Notes: a model not told the origin generated them from the letters alone. A stretch of 64,000 bases of DNA from Amycolatopsis acidicola (GCF_007713735.2 NZ_VMNW02000011.1:88438-152437), one strand, 5' to 3'. Counted from the stretch's first letter, positions 9,740 through 18,952 are shown. Numbers and translations: made by a program.

Positions 9740-10909
9740 ATGCACAGCACCGCGCGGTCCGCAATGGACCTATTTTCACCGGAGGTGGCCGAGGAGCCTT
9801 ACGGGTACTACCGAAAGCTTCGCGACGCCGGTCCGGTCGTATACCTGGAAAACCTGGACGCCTACGCACTCAGCCGCTACGAAGATGTCCGTGCGGCGCT
9901 GAAAGACTGGCACACCTTCGGTTCCGCCGAAGGCACCGCGTTCAACCCGGCGATGAACGAGAACGTCCAGGGCGTGATCCTCACCGCCGAACCGCCGGAA
10001 CACGGCGCGCTGCGAGCGGCGCTGATGGACCGGCTCCGCCTCAGTACGGTGCGCGAGCTCGGTGACTGGGTACAGGAGCGCGCGGACGAGTTCGTCGATC
10101 CGCTGGTGCAGCTCGGCAGTTTCGACGTCGCGACCGAACTGTCCCGGCCGTTCCCGGCTTCGGTGGTCGGCGAGCTGATCGGGTTGAAGCCGGAGATGAC
10201 CGAGAAGTTCGTGGTCGGCAGCGACGCGGTGTTCGCCGCGATGGGGCCGATGAACGACCTGACGCGGCGGGGCCTGTCGATCGTGGGCGAAGTGCTCGAG
10301 ACGATCGCCGGGCTGTCCGCGGACGATCTCGTGCCGGGCAGTATGGGCGCGGATCTCTACGAGGCGGCCGCGCGCGGGGAGATCCCGCCGGACCACGTGG
10401 TGAAGCTGCTGTGGAACTACGCCGGCCCGGCGTTCGACACCACGATCCACGCGATCAGCAACCTGATCAGGGCGCTGGCGGACAATCCGGGACAACTGGC
10501 GCTGCTGCACGAAAACCCGTCGCTGGTGCCCGCCGCGGTGGACGAAGGACTGCGCTACGACGCACCGATCCAGATCTGGGGCCGGTACTGCCGCAAGGAC
10601 TTCGCCTTCGGTGATTCGGTCGTGCCCGCCGACTCGCGCGTCGCGCTCCTGTTCGGCGCGGCGAACCGGGACGAGCGGCGCTTCCCGGCCCCGGACCGGT
10701 TCGACATCCGGCGCAATGCGCGGGACATGCTGAGCTTCGGCTACGGCCTGCACAGGTGCACCGGGGCGCCCTTGGCACAGCTGGAGATCGAGGCCGTGCT
10801 CCGGGCCTTCGTGACTCGGGTGCAGGCGGTCGAAGTGCTGGAGAGCGAGCGGCACCTGAACCACACCGTGCGAGGGTTCCGGAGCCTGAGGATTCAGGTG
10901 CACACATGA
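9740..10909 (+). CDS. Cytochrome P450
   Basis: 389 residues, typical of soluble bacterial P450s. The heme-binding loop FGYGLHRCTGAPLAQLE has the Cys ligand at residue 340, the ExxR pair appears in AAVDEGLRYDAP, and the I-helix oxygen-activation motif reads NYAGPAFDTTIH. A second possible start is Met9 (9764); neither has a clear ribosome site. No ferredoxin or reductase gene is adjacent. It lies on the opposite strand inside the otherwise conserved hadA-rpmG interval, so it looks like an insertion into the core block. Substrate unknown. Confidence 0.93.
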   Translation: MHSTARSAMDLFSPEVAEEPYGYYRKLRDAGPVVYLENLDAYALSRYEDVRAALKDWHTFGSAEGTAFNPAMNENVQGVILTAEPPEHGALRAALMDRLRLSTVRELGDWVQERADEFVDPLVQLGSFDVATELSRPFPASVVGELIGLKPEMTEKFVVGSDAVFAAMGPMNDLTRRGLSIVGEVLETIAGLSADDLVPGSMGADLYEAAARGEIPPDHVVKLLWNYAGPAFDTTIHAISNLIRALADNPGQLALLHENPSLVPAAVDEGLRYDAPIQIWGRYCRKDFAFGDSVVPADSRVALLFGAANRDERRFPAPDRFDIRRNARDMLSFGYGLHRCTGAPLAQLEIEAVLRAFVTRVQAVEVLESERHLNHTVRGFRSLRIQVHT

Positions 10910-10911
10910 GG

Positions 10912-10940
10912 AACCGCCCCGGGGCGACCCCGGGGCGGTT
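10912..10940. terminator. Bidirectional hairpin between P450 and rpmG
   Basis: Perfect 13-bp stem (10912-10924 with 10928-10940, AACCGCCCCGGGG) around a 3-nt loop, placed between convergent genes. There is no T-tract on either side. Confidence 0.65.
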
Positions 10941-10958
10941 CGCGCAAAGCTGTGTGGC

Positions 10959-11123
10959 TTAGCGGGTTTCCTTGTGCGTCCGGTGCGTACCGCAGTTCGG
11001 GCAGAACTTCTTCATCTCCAGGCGGTCCGGGTCGTTGCGCCGGTTCTTCCTGGTGATGTAGTTGCGGTGCTTGCACTCCTCGCACGCCAGCGTGATCTTC
11101 GGTCGCACGTCGGTGGCAGCCAC
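10959..11123 (-). CDS. rpmG: 50S ribosomal protein L33
   Basis: 54 residues from a GTG at 11123: it starts [20 protein letters not shown] and ends THRTHKETR. Two CxxC pairs (CEEC and CPNC) make this the zinc-binding form. It stands between tRNA-Met and the hadA region, as in Mycobacterium tuberculosis (rpmG2). Too short for many gene callers, but the family match is clear. Confidence 0.95.
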   Translation of the reverse strand: MAATDVRPKITLACEECKHRNYITRKNRRNDPDRLEMKKFCPNCGTHRTHKETR

Positions 11124-11157
11124 GGCTACGCCTTTCTCTACAAAACTCGAATCCCGG

Positions 11158-11230
11158 TAGCGGTGGCCGGACTTGAACCGGCGACACAGCGATTATGAGC
11201 CGCTTGCTCTGCCAACTGAGCTACACCGCC
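11158..11230 (-). tRNA. tRNA-Met (anticodon CAT, elongator type)
   Basis: 73-nt cloverleaf. Acceptor stem GGCGGTG with CACCGCT (one G-T pair), anticodon loop CTCATAA, T-loop GTTCAAGTC. It sits directly upstream of rpmG in the thrT-metT-rpmG order known from mycobacteria. Confidence 0.95.
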
Positions 11231-11267
11231 CTGTACGCCCTGATCCTACCGGACCACCGTTGGGGGT

Positions 11268-11313
11268 CCAGGGGGCTCGCCCCCTGGCGGGGGCCTGGGG
11301 GCTTGGCCCCCAG
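11268..11313. repeat. Two adjacent GC-rich hairpins between tRNA-Thr and tRNA-Met
   Basis: Stem-loops CCAGGGGG/CCCCCTGG (11268-11287, loop CTCG) and CTGGGGGC/GCCCCCAG (11295-11313, loop TTG). They are near copies of one another and may act in processing or termination between the two tRNAs. Confidence 0.6.
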
Positions 11314-11375
11314 AGGACACCTGCGAAGCGAGTCAGCCTCGCAGCTTGGCTGCGGGCAGACTGCACCTACTCGCG

Positions 11376-11448
11376 AGCCCCTTTACGGAATCGAACCGTA
11401 GACCTTCTCCTTACCATGGAGACGCTCTGCCGACTGAGCTAAAGGGGC
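11376..11448 (-). tRNA. tRNA-Thr (anticodon GGT)
   Basis: 73-nt cloverleaf. Acceptor stem GCCCCTT with AAGGGGC, anticodon arm TCTCC-ATGGTAA-GGAGA giving GGT, T-loop GTTCGATTC. Upstream of tRNA-Met in the same direction. Confidence 0.95.
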
Positions 11449-11520
11449 GGGTCAACGCCTCAACGTTGAAGCCTCGAAGAGATTACACAATGACCGCTCG
11501 GGTCTGTGCACGGGGGTCGG

Positions 11521-14148
11521 TTACGTCAGCAATGTCAGCACTGCCTCGGTCTGCCGGCTCACCGACCTCGCCGTACGGGCCTGCAGCCAGGCCTCCAGTC
11601 GATCTTCCGGCAGCGGACGGGAGATGAGGTAGCCCTGGGCCACGTCGCAGCCCATCGCTTCCAGCTGGTCCCGCGCGATGTCCTCCTCCACGCCCTCGGC
11701 GACCACCGTCAGGCCGAGCGAATGGCCCAGCTCGACGATGGAGCGGACCACGGCGAGGTCGCCGAGATCGGTGCCCATGCCGAGGACGAAGCTCTTGTCG
11801 ATCTTCACCTCGTCCACCGGCAGCTGGCGCAGGTACGCCAGCGAGGAGTACCCGGTGCCGAAGTCGTCGACCGCGAGCACGATGCCCAGCGCGTGCAGCT
11901 CACGCAGGATGGGCAGTGCCTTCTGCGGATCCGCCATCACCCCGGACTCGGTGAGCTCGAAGGTGAGCAGCTCGGGCGGGACGTCGAACTTGCGCAGCGC
12001 CTCGACCACCTTCGCGGGGAAGTCGGTGTCGGCGAGGTTCCGGACGGACAGGTTCACCGCCGCGGCGATGCGCAGCCCCTCGTCCATCCACTTGCGGACC
12101 CGGATCAGCGACTGCTCGAGCACGAACCCGGTGAGCACGCCGATCAGCCCGGCCGCCTCGACGGCGGGCACGAACTCGTCCGGGTCGAGCCTGCCGAACT
12201 CCGGGTGCTGCCAGCGGACCAGCGCCTCCACGCCGAGCACCTGTTTGCTCGGCAGCGAGACCTTGGGCTGGTAGTGCACGCTGATCTGGCCCTCTTCCAG
12301 CGCCTGCCGGAACTGGGTGACCATCTGGAACCGGCGCAGGAAGATCTGCCCCATGCTGGGCACGTAGCCGCGGACCTCTTCACCGCCGCGCGTGGCGCGT
12401 ACGGCCACGTCGGCTCGCTGCAGCAGCCCGTCGACGTCCAGTTCCTCGCCGCCACCTTCGGCGGCCGGGGTGGCGTAGCCGACCATCGCGTTCGCCTCGA
12501 CCGTCAGCCTGTCGACCGGGTACGGCGCGGAAAGCTGGGCGCGGAGGCGCTCGGCGACGTCGTGGATCTCGGTCTCCTGGCAGCCGACGACCAAGGCCGC
12601 GAAGGACGCGCCTTCGAGCCGGGCCAGCGGGACGTCGGGGCCGAGCGCGTCCCGGATGCGGCGGCCGGCGGCGATCACCATGCGGTCCGCCCACGTGTAG
12701 CCGAGTGCGTCGCTGACCGTGGAGAACACGTCGAGATCCACCCGGACCACCGCGGCGTCCATCCGGTTGCTCAGCGGTTCGCGGGCCACCTGCCGGAAGC
12801 CGGGCCGGTTGAGCAGGCCGGTCAGCGGGTCGTGGTACGCGTCGTGGCGGAGCGTGGCGAGCAGACGGCGGTTGTCCAGCGAAGTGGCGAGGTGGCTGGC
12901 CATCGTGCCGAGCAGCTGGACGTCGTACTTGCCGAAACCGCGCCAGCGGGACAGCCTGTCGTGCGCTTCGACGACGCCGAGCAGCTGGTTGGCGCTGCGC
13001 AGCGGGACGACGAGCGCTTCCTGCACTCCCCTGTCGAGCAGCGCGGCGGCCACGTCGGGGTTCGCCTCGGTGATGCGGAAGTGCCGGACGTGCGCGCCGG
13101 GCAGGCGGACCAGCGCGTCGTCCCCGTTGCGGTCGACGCCCGGCAGCGGCTCGCCCGCGACGACCGTGCGCATCGGCGCCGTGGCCTCCAGGCGCAGGCG
13201 CAGCACGACCCTGGCGGCGGCCAGCTGGTCCTTGATGCGTTCGGCGATGGTGGCCCATTCGCTCACGTCGACGCCGCCGACGAGATCGTCGACGCGGCTG
13301 GCCGGGCGGGCGGCGGCCTGCTGCCCGGAGCGGGCGACCATCAGGCTCACGTCGGAAAGCGCTTCCATGTCCCGCTGCTCGCGGAGCAGATCGGAATAAG
13401 CCCAGTACAGCGCGGAAAGTCCGAGGAAGACGGCGACCACGAGCGGCCAGGCGTGCGTGCTGCCCGCGATCACGAGGTAGCCACTGAGGCCGACCGAGGC
13501 GTTCACGAAACCGACGACCAGGATCCGCACGGTGAGCCGCAACGCGGTGCCGATCCGCATCCGGCGGCGCAGCACCCGGACGGCGGCCAGCGCCAGCAGC
13601 GTGCTGGCCAGCGGCGCCGTCAGCGTGCCGGCGAGCGCGGCGGGCCACGTCATTTCGGTGGCGCCCATGATGCGCTGCACCGCGCCGGCGACCGCGAACG
13701 CGCTGGTGATCTCCAGCAGGAAAGCGCCGGCGTTGTAGAGGACGCGGCCGGAGACGCGGCGCACGACCAGCGTGCTGATCCCGGCGACGAGGTGTGCGGC
13801 GAGCACGACTTCGAACGGGGCGACGAAGAAGCCGATCACCAGTGGGATCTCGGTGAAGGAGATGGTCCAGGAGATCCCGCTGCGGACGTCGACGTTGATC
13901 CCGAGCTGTTCGGCGAGCAGGAAGGACAGCGCGAGCACCGGGCCGATCCACCACTGGCTGGCGTCGCCCTCGAAGGGCAGCCAGGCGGAGACGGCGGCCG
14001 CTGTCAGCAGCCCGAAGGTGAGCACCACGACGGTGTAGCGGCGGAACCGCCGTTCGTCCCCGCGCCGTTCTGACGGCTTCGAGGTGTCGTCGACCAGCTC
14101 GGCTGCCACCGGAACCGGCGTTTCCGACGTATCCTTGGTGCCCGGCAT
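11521..14148 (-). CDS. Membrane GAF-GGDEF-EAL protein, probable c-di-GMP phosphodiesterase
   Basis: 875 residues from the ATG at 14148 (MPGTKD), which has a strong GGAGG. Order: basic N-terminus, an integral-membrane sensor region of several helices (about 35-260), a GAF-like domain (about 285-430), a GGDEF domain whose active site reads EGASF at 512-516 instead of GGDEF, then an EAL domain. The EAL half looks fully active: EAL at 641-643 (VEALVRW), NLSVRN, ELTESGVM, DDFGTGYSSLAYL, KIDKSFV, AEGVE and AQGYLISRP are intact. It therefore most likely hydrolyses c-di-GMP, with the GGDEF domain as a regulator. Signal unknown; divergent from the GNAT gene. Confidence 0.9.
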   Translation of the reverse strand: MPGTKDTSETPVPVAAELVDDTSKPSERRGDERRFRRYTVVVLTFGLLTAAAVSAWLPFEGDASQWWIGPVLALSFLLAEQLGINVDVRSGISWTISFTEIPLVIGFFVAPFEVVLAAHLVAGISTLVVRRVSGRVLYNAGAFLLEITSAFAVAGAVQRIMGATEMTWPAALAGTLTAPLASTLLALAAVRVLRRRMRIGTALRLTVRILVVGFVNASVGLSGYLVIAGSTHAWPLVVAVFLGLSALYWAYSDLLREQRDMEALSDVSLMVARSGQQAAARPASRVDDLVGGVDVSEWATIAERIKDQLAAARVVLRLRLEATAPMRTVVAGEPLPGVDRNGDDALVRLPGAHVRHFRITEANPDVAAALLDRGVQEALVVPLRSANQLLGVVEAHDRLSRWRGFGKYDVQLLGTMASHLATSLDNRRLLATLRHDAYHDPLTGLLNRPGFRQVAREPLSNRMDAAVVRVDLDVFSTVSDALGYTWADRMVIAAGRRIRDALGPDVPLARLEGASFAALVVGCQETEIHDVAERLRAQLSAPYPVDRLTVEANAMVGYATPAAEGGGEELDVDGLLQRADVAVRATRGGEEVRGYVPSMGQIFLRRFQMVTQFRQALEEGQISVHYQPKVSLPSKQVLGVEALVRWQHPEFGRLDPDEFVPAVEAAGLIGVLTGFVLEQSLIRVRKWMDEGLRIAAAVNLSVRNLADTDFPAKVVEALRKFDVPPELLTFELTESGVMADPQKALPILRELHALGIVLAVDDFGTGYSSLAYLRQLPVDEVKIDKSFVLGMGTDLGDLAVVRSIVELGHSLGLTVVAEGVEEDIARDQLEAMGCDVAQGYLISRPLPEDRLEAWLQARTARSVSRQTEAVLTLLT

Positions 14149-14432
14149 GCGACCTCCTTCCCCCACTCGCCCCCAGTGCGTGCGGCCCGGAACTGCCATC
14201 CGGTCCGGTGACCTTGATCTCCTGGCCGAATGGGGTGTCACTGTACCCCGGTGGGCGTACTTCGGCCTCTTTCCGTGTGCCATGGGATCAGCTGATAGTT
14301 AACAATGCGCCAACTACGGAGAGCTTCCGTGGCGACCGGGTGAAACTAGAGCCCTTTTCGCGTTTTGCCTGGTCGCTGGCGGTAATCGACCCCTCTATGT
14401 CCCGGTCACCGTGATTGGTCTTCAATACGCGC

Positions 14433-15431
14433 ATGAATACGGAGGCGATCGCCACGGAGCACGCCACCAGGTTGAGCAGCGTCGACCCTTTACTCCCCCG
14501 ATTCGACCCGCTTGCGGAGCCGGAACGGGCGTCGGAGGCCTTTCGCGTCATAATCGGGGATTCCGGCGCGCTGGGGTTCGCGCTGCGCTCGGAGATCGAT
14601 CCGTCCTCGAGTGACTCTCTGTGGCGGGCGCTGGTGGAACACCGGCTTTCCCTGCAGTTCACGGGGCCAGACCCCGGTGAATGTTTGACGAGAATTCTCA
14701 GTCAATGGGACGAATATCTCACTGACACGGCTCCGCCAGGCGACTGGGACGTCGCTGCCGTGGTGCCGCGGCCGAGCCGGGACACCGTGGGATCGGCCGA
14801 ACTGCTGCGCCACGGCTTCGCCCCGCTGCGCGTGCTCGCGGTGCGCCCGGCCGACAGGCTCGCCGCCGCGGGCCCGCCCGGCGAGCCGGGTGTGCGAATC
14901 CGCCCGGCCGAGCCGTCCGACCTCCGTACCGCAGTGAGTCTGTACGCCGAATTGCAGCGCTACGACGCCGAATTCGGCAGTGTCACGCTGCGCGAGAACG
15001 CGACCGAGCTGCTCACCGCGGACATGGCCCGCGAGCTGGGTAAACACGAGCACGAGCCGACGGTGTGGATCGCCGAGCTGTACGGCAGGCCGCTCGGCCT
15101 GCTGCAGATCCAGCACCCGGCGGACACCGGCTGGATCTCGCCGTATGTCTCGGCCGAGCGGGTCGGCTACCTCTCTTCTCTGCACGTCGCGGAGGCCGCC
15201 CGGTCCTCCGGCGTCGGCACCGCGCTGGCGGCGCACGCGCACCAGCTCTTCGACGAGGCGGGCGTCGACGCGGTGCTGCTGCACCACGCGCTGGCGAACC
15301 CGACCTCCACTCCGTTCTGGTACGGGCAGGGCTACCGGCCGCTGTGGACCTACTGGCATCGGCGCCCGGCGGTGCTCGCTCACAGCGAACGAGCAGCGGA
15401 AACAAACTCGCTCCGGAAAAGGTTGAGCTGA
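14433..15431 (+). CDS. GNAT family N-acetyltransferase
   Basis: 332 residues if it starts at the ATG at 14433 (MNTEAIATEHATRL); a TTG at 14415 is an alternative and neither has a clear ribosome site. The C-terminal half has the GNAT acetyl-CoA loop (LHVAEAARSSGVGTALAAHA, with R-x-x-G-x-G/A-type spacing) and the FWYGQGYRPLW beta-bulge region. The N-terminal half is unrelated or a decayed GNAT repeat. Substrate unknown. Its stop codon lies inside the HAIR-like element that precedes lon. Confidence 0.8.
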   Translation: MNTEAIATEHATRLSSVDPLLPRFDPLAEPERASEAFRVIIGDSGALGFALRSEIDPSSSDSLWRALVEHRLSLQFTGPDPGECLTRILSQWDEYLTDTAPPGDWDVAAVVPRPSRDTVGSAELLRHGFAPLRVLAVRPADRLAAAGPPGEPGVRIRPAEPSDLRTAVSLYAELQRYDAEFGSVTLRENATELLTADMARELGKHEHEPTVWIAELYGRPLGLLQIQHPADTGWISPYVSAERVGYLSSLHVAEAARSSGVGTALAAHAHQLFDEAGVDAVLLHHALANPTSTPFWYGQGYRPLWTYWHRRPAVLAHSERAAETNSLRKRLS

Positions 15432-15442
15432 GCAGACTCAAC
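15422..15442. promoter_or_regulatory. HAIR-like HspR operator upstream of lon
   Basis: GTTGAGC-N7-ACTCAAC. It matches the actinobacterial HAIR consensus CTTGAGT-N7-ACTCAAG with exact 7-nt spacing and perfect TTGAG...CTCAA cores. It lies 18 nt before the lon ATG. HspR is known to repress lon through HAIR in Streptomyces. Confidence 0.8.
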
Positions 15443-15460
15443 TTAGTGAGGAGCACACCG

Positions 15461-17866
15461 ATGACAGAGACGAGGCTCCTGCCCCTGCTGCCGCTGGACG
15501 ACGACGTCGTGCTGCCCGGCATGATCGTTCCCCTGGAGCTCGAGGACGCCGAGACCCGTGCCGCGGTGGAGTCCGCGCAGGCGAAAGCGCCGAATACCGG
15601 CTCGTTCCCGGGCATCCGCTCGACGCCCGCCGCCAAGGCCGAGGTGCTGATCGTGCCGCGCGTCCACGGCGAGTACGCCGAGCTGGGCACGGTCGCCACG
15701 GTCGAGCGGGTCGGCCGGATCCCGGGCGGCAAGTCCGCCGTCCTGCTTCGCGGCACGCGCCGGGCGCGCCTCGGCGAGACGGGCGAAGGCCCGGGCGCGG
15801 CGCGCTGGGTCCACGCGGAGGAAGCCCCCGAAGTTTCCGACGAGCGCGCACAGACGCTCGCCGGTGAATACAAGACCCTGGTGATCTCGATCCTCCAGCA
15901 GCGTGGCGGCTGGCAGATGATCGACGCGGTGCAGCAGCTCGACGACCCGTCCGCGATCGCGGACCTCGCGGGCAACGCGCCGTACCTGAACACCGAGCAG
16001 AAGCTCGAGCTGCTGCGTACGCTCGACGTTTCGGCCCGGCTGGAGCGCGCGCTGGAATGGAGCCGCGAGTACCTGGCCGAGCTGGAGGTCACCGACACGA
16101 TCCGCAAGGACGTGGCCGAGGGCATGGAAAAGCAGCAGAAGGAGTTCCTGCTGCGCCGCCAGCTCGAGGCGATCCGCAAGGAGCTGGGCGAGCTGGACGG
16201 CACCGACCCGGACGAGGACGACTACCGCGCCCGCGTCGAGAAGGCCGACCTGCCCGAGTACGTCCGCAAGGCCGCACTGTCCGAAGTGGACAAACTGGAG
16301 CGGACCTCGGACCAGTCCCCCGAGGGCGGCTGGATCCGCACCTGGCTGGACACGGTGCTGGAGCTGCCGTGGCAGACCCGCACCGAGGACGTGCACGACA
16401 TCGCGGGTGCGCGTGCGGTGCTGGACGCCGACCACGCGGGCCTTGACGACGTGAAGGAACGGATCATCGAGTACCTGGCGGTGCGCAACCGGCGTGCCGA
16501 GGCGGGGCTGGGCCAGATCGGCGGGCGGCGTTCCGGCGCGGTGCTGGCGCTGGTCGGTCCTCCGGGTGTCGGCAAGACGTCGCTCGGTGAGTCGGTCGCG
16601 AAGGCGATGGGCCGCAAGTTCGTCCGCGTCGCGCTCGGCGGTATCCGTGACGAGGCGGAGATCCGCGGGCACCGGCGCACCTACGTCGGCGCGCTGCCCG
16701 GCCGGATCGTCCGCGCCATCAAGGAAGCAGGCTCGATGAACCCGGTCGTCCTGCTCGACGAGGTGGACAAGGTGGGCGCCGACTACCGCGGCGACCCGAC
16801 GGCGGCGCTGCTCGAGGTGCTGGACCCGGAGCAGAACCACACCTTCCGGGACCACTACCTGGAGGTCGAGCTGGACCTGTCCGACGTGGTGTTCCTGGCG
16901 ACGGCGAACGCGCTGGAGACCATCCCCGGCCCGTTGCTGGACCGGATGGAGCTGGTCACGCTCGACGGGTACACCGAGCACGAGAAGGTGATCATCGGCC
17001 GCGACCACCTGCTGCCGCGTGAGCTGGAGCGGGCCGGTCTCGCCGAGGGCGACGTGACCTTCACCGATGCGGCGCTGAGCCGGATCGCCGCGGAGTACAC
17101 GCACGAGGCCGGTGTCCGGAACGCGAACCGGACTCTCGCGAAGGTGCTGCGCAAGATCGCGACCAAGGTGGCGCTGGACGAAACCGCCCTGCCGCTCACC
17201 GTGGACGCGGGCGATCTCGAGGGTTACCTCGGGCGGCCGCGGCATCTGCCGGAGTCCTCGTTGCCCGCTTCGACCCAGCGCACGGCCATCCCCGGGGTGG
17301 CGACCGGGCTGGCGGTGACGGGCGCCGGCGGCGATGTCCTCTACATCGAGGCTTCGCTGGCGGACGCGGAGTCCGGTGCCACCGGGCTCACCCTGACCGG
17401 TCAGCTTGGCGACGTGATGAAGGAGTCGGCGCAGATCGCGTTGTCGTACCTGCGTTCGCACGGCGCGGAGCTGGAGCTGCCGGTGGGCGACCTGAAGCAG
17501 CGCGGCATCCACGTGCACGTGCCCGCGGGCGCGGTGCCGAAGGACGGGCCGTCGGCCGGGATCACGATGACCACCGCGCTGGCGTCGCTGCTGTCCGGCC
17601 GGGTCGTGAAGTCCGACGTGGCGATGACCGGTGAGGTGTCGCTGACCGGGCGGGTGCTGCCGATCGGCGGGGTCAAGCAGAAGCTGCTGGCCGCGCACCG
17701 GGCCGGGATGAAGACGATCATCATCCCGCAGCGCAACGAGCCCGACCTCGACGACGTCCCCGCGGACGTGCTGGCCGAGCTGGACGTGCACCCGGTGTCC
17801 AACGTGCGCGACGTGCTGGAGCTGGCGTTGACGCCGGCGGCCACGCCGGTCGCCACGGCTGCCTGA
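15461..17866 (+). CDS. lon: ATP-dependent protease La (Lon)
   Basis: 801 residues from the ATG at 15461 with GTGAGGAG upstream. It has the N-terminal LON substrate-recognition domain (LPLDDDVVLPGMIVP, about 1-200), a helical linker and an AAA+ domain with Walker A GPPGVGKT at about 366 and Walker B VVLLDEVDK. The C-terminal serine protease domain has KDGPSAG (Ser698) and GGVKQKLLAAHRAG (catalytic Lys about 741, the Ser-Lys dyad). It degrades misfolded and regulatory proteins in the cytoplasm. The HAIR-like box indicates heat-shock control by HspR. Confidence 0.97.
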   Translation: MTETRLLPLLPLDDDVVLPGMIVPLELEDAETRAAVESAQAKAPNTGSFPGIRSTPAAKAEVLIVPRVHGEYAELGTVATVERVGRIPGGKSAVLLRGTRRARLGETGEGPGAARWVHAEEAPEVSDERAQTLAGEYKTLVISILQQRGGWQMIDAVQQLDDPSAIADLAGNAPYLNTEQKLELLRTLDVSARLERALEWSREYLAELEVTDTIRKDVAEGMEKQQKEFLLRRQLEAIRKELGELDGTDPDEDDYRARVEKADLPEYVRKAALSEVDKLERTSDQSPEGGWIRTWLDTVLELPWQTRTEDVHDIAGARAVLDADHAGLDDVKERIIEYLAVRNRRAEAGLGQIGGRRSGAVLALVGPPGVGKTSLGESVAKAMGRKFVRVALGGIRDEAEIRGHRRTYVGALPGRIVRAIKEAGSMNPVVLLDEVDKVGADYRGDPTAALLEVLDPEQNHTFRDHYLEVELDLSDVVFLATANALETIPGPLLDRMELVTLDGYTEHEKVIIGRDHLLPRELERAGLAEGDVTFTDAALSRIAAEYTHEAGVRNANRTLAKVLRKIATKVALDETALPLTVDAGDLEGYLGRPRHLPESSLPASTQRTAIPGVATGLAVTGAGGDVLYIEASLADAESGATGLTLTGQLGDVMKESAQIALSYLRSHGAELELPVGDLKQRGIHVHVPAGAVPKDGPSAGITMTTALASLLSGRVVKSDVAMTGEVSLTGRVLPIGGVKQKLLAAHRAGMKTIIIPQRNEPDLDDVPADVLAELDVHPVSNVRDVLELALTPAATPVATAA

Positions 17867-17876
17867 CGGAAACCGG

Positions 17877-17908
17877 AGCGGGGCCTTGTGTTCGCACAGG
17901 GCCCCGCT
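17877..17908. terminator. Hairpin terminator between lon and the FecCD operon
   Basis: Fully paired 14-bp stem (17877-17890 with 17895-17908) closed by a TTCG tetraloop, between convergent genes. No T-tract, so it probably acts as a strong bidirectional hairpin. Confidence 0.7.
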
Positions 17909-17920
17909 TCGCTGTCCGGG

Positions 17921-18952
17921 TCAGGACACCTTGCGGCGCCACTCCCGCGCCAGCAGGTACGCGAGGTACAGCCCGCCGACAGCGCCCGTGACCACGCCGA
18001 CCGGGAGCTGCGACGAGAACACCCGCTGCACGAGGAAATCGCTTGCCAGCAAAAGGAAAGCGCCGGTCAGCGCGGACGTGACCAGCGGCGGCGCGGAGGC
18101 TCCGGTGAGGCGGCGGGCGATCTGCGGGGACGCCAGGGCGAGGAACGAAATGGGCCCGGCCACGGCCGTGGCGAAGGACGACAACCCGACGCTGACGGCC
18201 AGCAGGATCAGCCGGGTGCGCTCGGTGCGCACGCCCAGCGCTTGCGCCTTGTCGTCGCCGAGTTCCAGCAGCGCCAGCCGGCGCGACTGGTACAGGGCGA
18301 TCGGCACGAGCACGGCGACCGCGATCCCGGAAACCGCCACGTGCGGCCATTCCCGGTCGTTGAGCCCGCCGATGCGCCAGGCCTGCGCGGTCAGCGCGTC
18401 CAGCAGCGAGGCGCGGGTGATCAGGTACGAGTTGAGCGCGATCAGCATCGCGCCGATCCCGATGCCCATCAGGATCAGCCGCAGCCCCTGCACCCCGCCC
18501 CGATACGACAACAGGTAAAGCAGCACCGCCGTGCCGATACCGCCGACGAGCGCGCCGACCGACACCCCGAACATCGAGCCGTCCAGCACCAGGATCACGA
18601 AGAACGCGCCCACCGCCGAGCCCTGGGTGAACCCGACGACGTCCGGGCTGCCGAGCGCGTTGCCGGACACGCTCTGCAGGATCCCGCCGCTCACCCCGAG
18701 CGCCATGCCCACGAACAGCGCGGTCAGCACCCGCGGCAGCCGCAGCCCGGTGATGATGAAGTCGGCGCCGGGCGGGCCTTGCCCGGCGAACGTCGCGAGC
18801 ACGTCACCGACCGAGAGCGGGTAGTCGCCGGTAGTCAGCGCGATCACGCCGAGCACGAGGATCGCGGCCAGAACGGCGAGCGCGACGAAGAGCGTGCGCT
18901 GCCGGAAGCGCACCGAGACCCGGCCCTGTGGGCTGCGCAGTACGGCGGTCAC
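17921..18952 (-). CDS. FecCD-family iron-siderophore ABC permease (second subunit)
   Basis: 343 residues from a GTG at 18952 that overlaps the upstream stop by 4 nt (GTGA). About ten membrane helices. FecCD/BtuC hallmarks: RLPRVLTALFVGMALGVSGG, the GNALGSPDVVGFTQGSAVGAFF segment, and the cytoplasmic coupling region AVAGPISFLALASPQIARRL. It forms a heterodimer with the adjacent permease to import ferric siderophores. No binding protein or ATPase gene is adjacent, so those must be supplied from elsewhere. Iron control is inferred from the box upstream of the first gene. Confidence 0.93.
   Translation of the reverse strand: MTAVLRSPQGRVSVRFRQRTLFVALAVLAAILVLGVIALTTGDYPLSVGDVLATFAGQGPPGADFIITGLRLPRVLTALFVGMALGVSGGILQSVSGNALGSPDVVGFTQGSAVGAFFVILVLDGSMFGVSVGALVGGIGTAVLLYLLSYRGGVQGLRLILMGIGIGAMLIALNSYLITRASLLDALTAQAWRIGGLNDREWPHVAVSGIAVAVLVPIALYQSRRLALLELGDDKAQALGVRTERTRLILLAVSVGLSSFATAVAGPISFLALASPQIARRLTGASAPPLVTSALTGAFLLLASDFLVQRVFSSQLPVGVVTGAVGGLYLAYLLAREWRRKVS

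Noticed and set aside
11506..14073. 855-residue plus-strand open frame opposite the GGDEF-EAL gene
   Set aside because: Arg/Asp/Gly/His-rich composition typical of antisense frames in high-GC DNA; the minus-strand protein has clear domains.
15443..17791. 782-residue minus-strand open frame opposite lon
   Set aside because: Antisense shadow of a strongly conserved gene; no recognisable domain.
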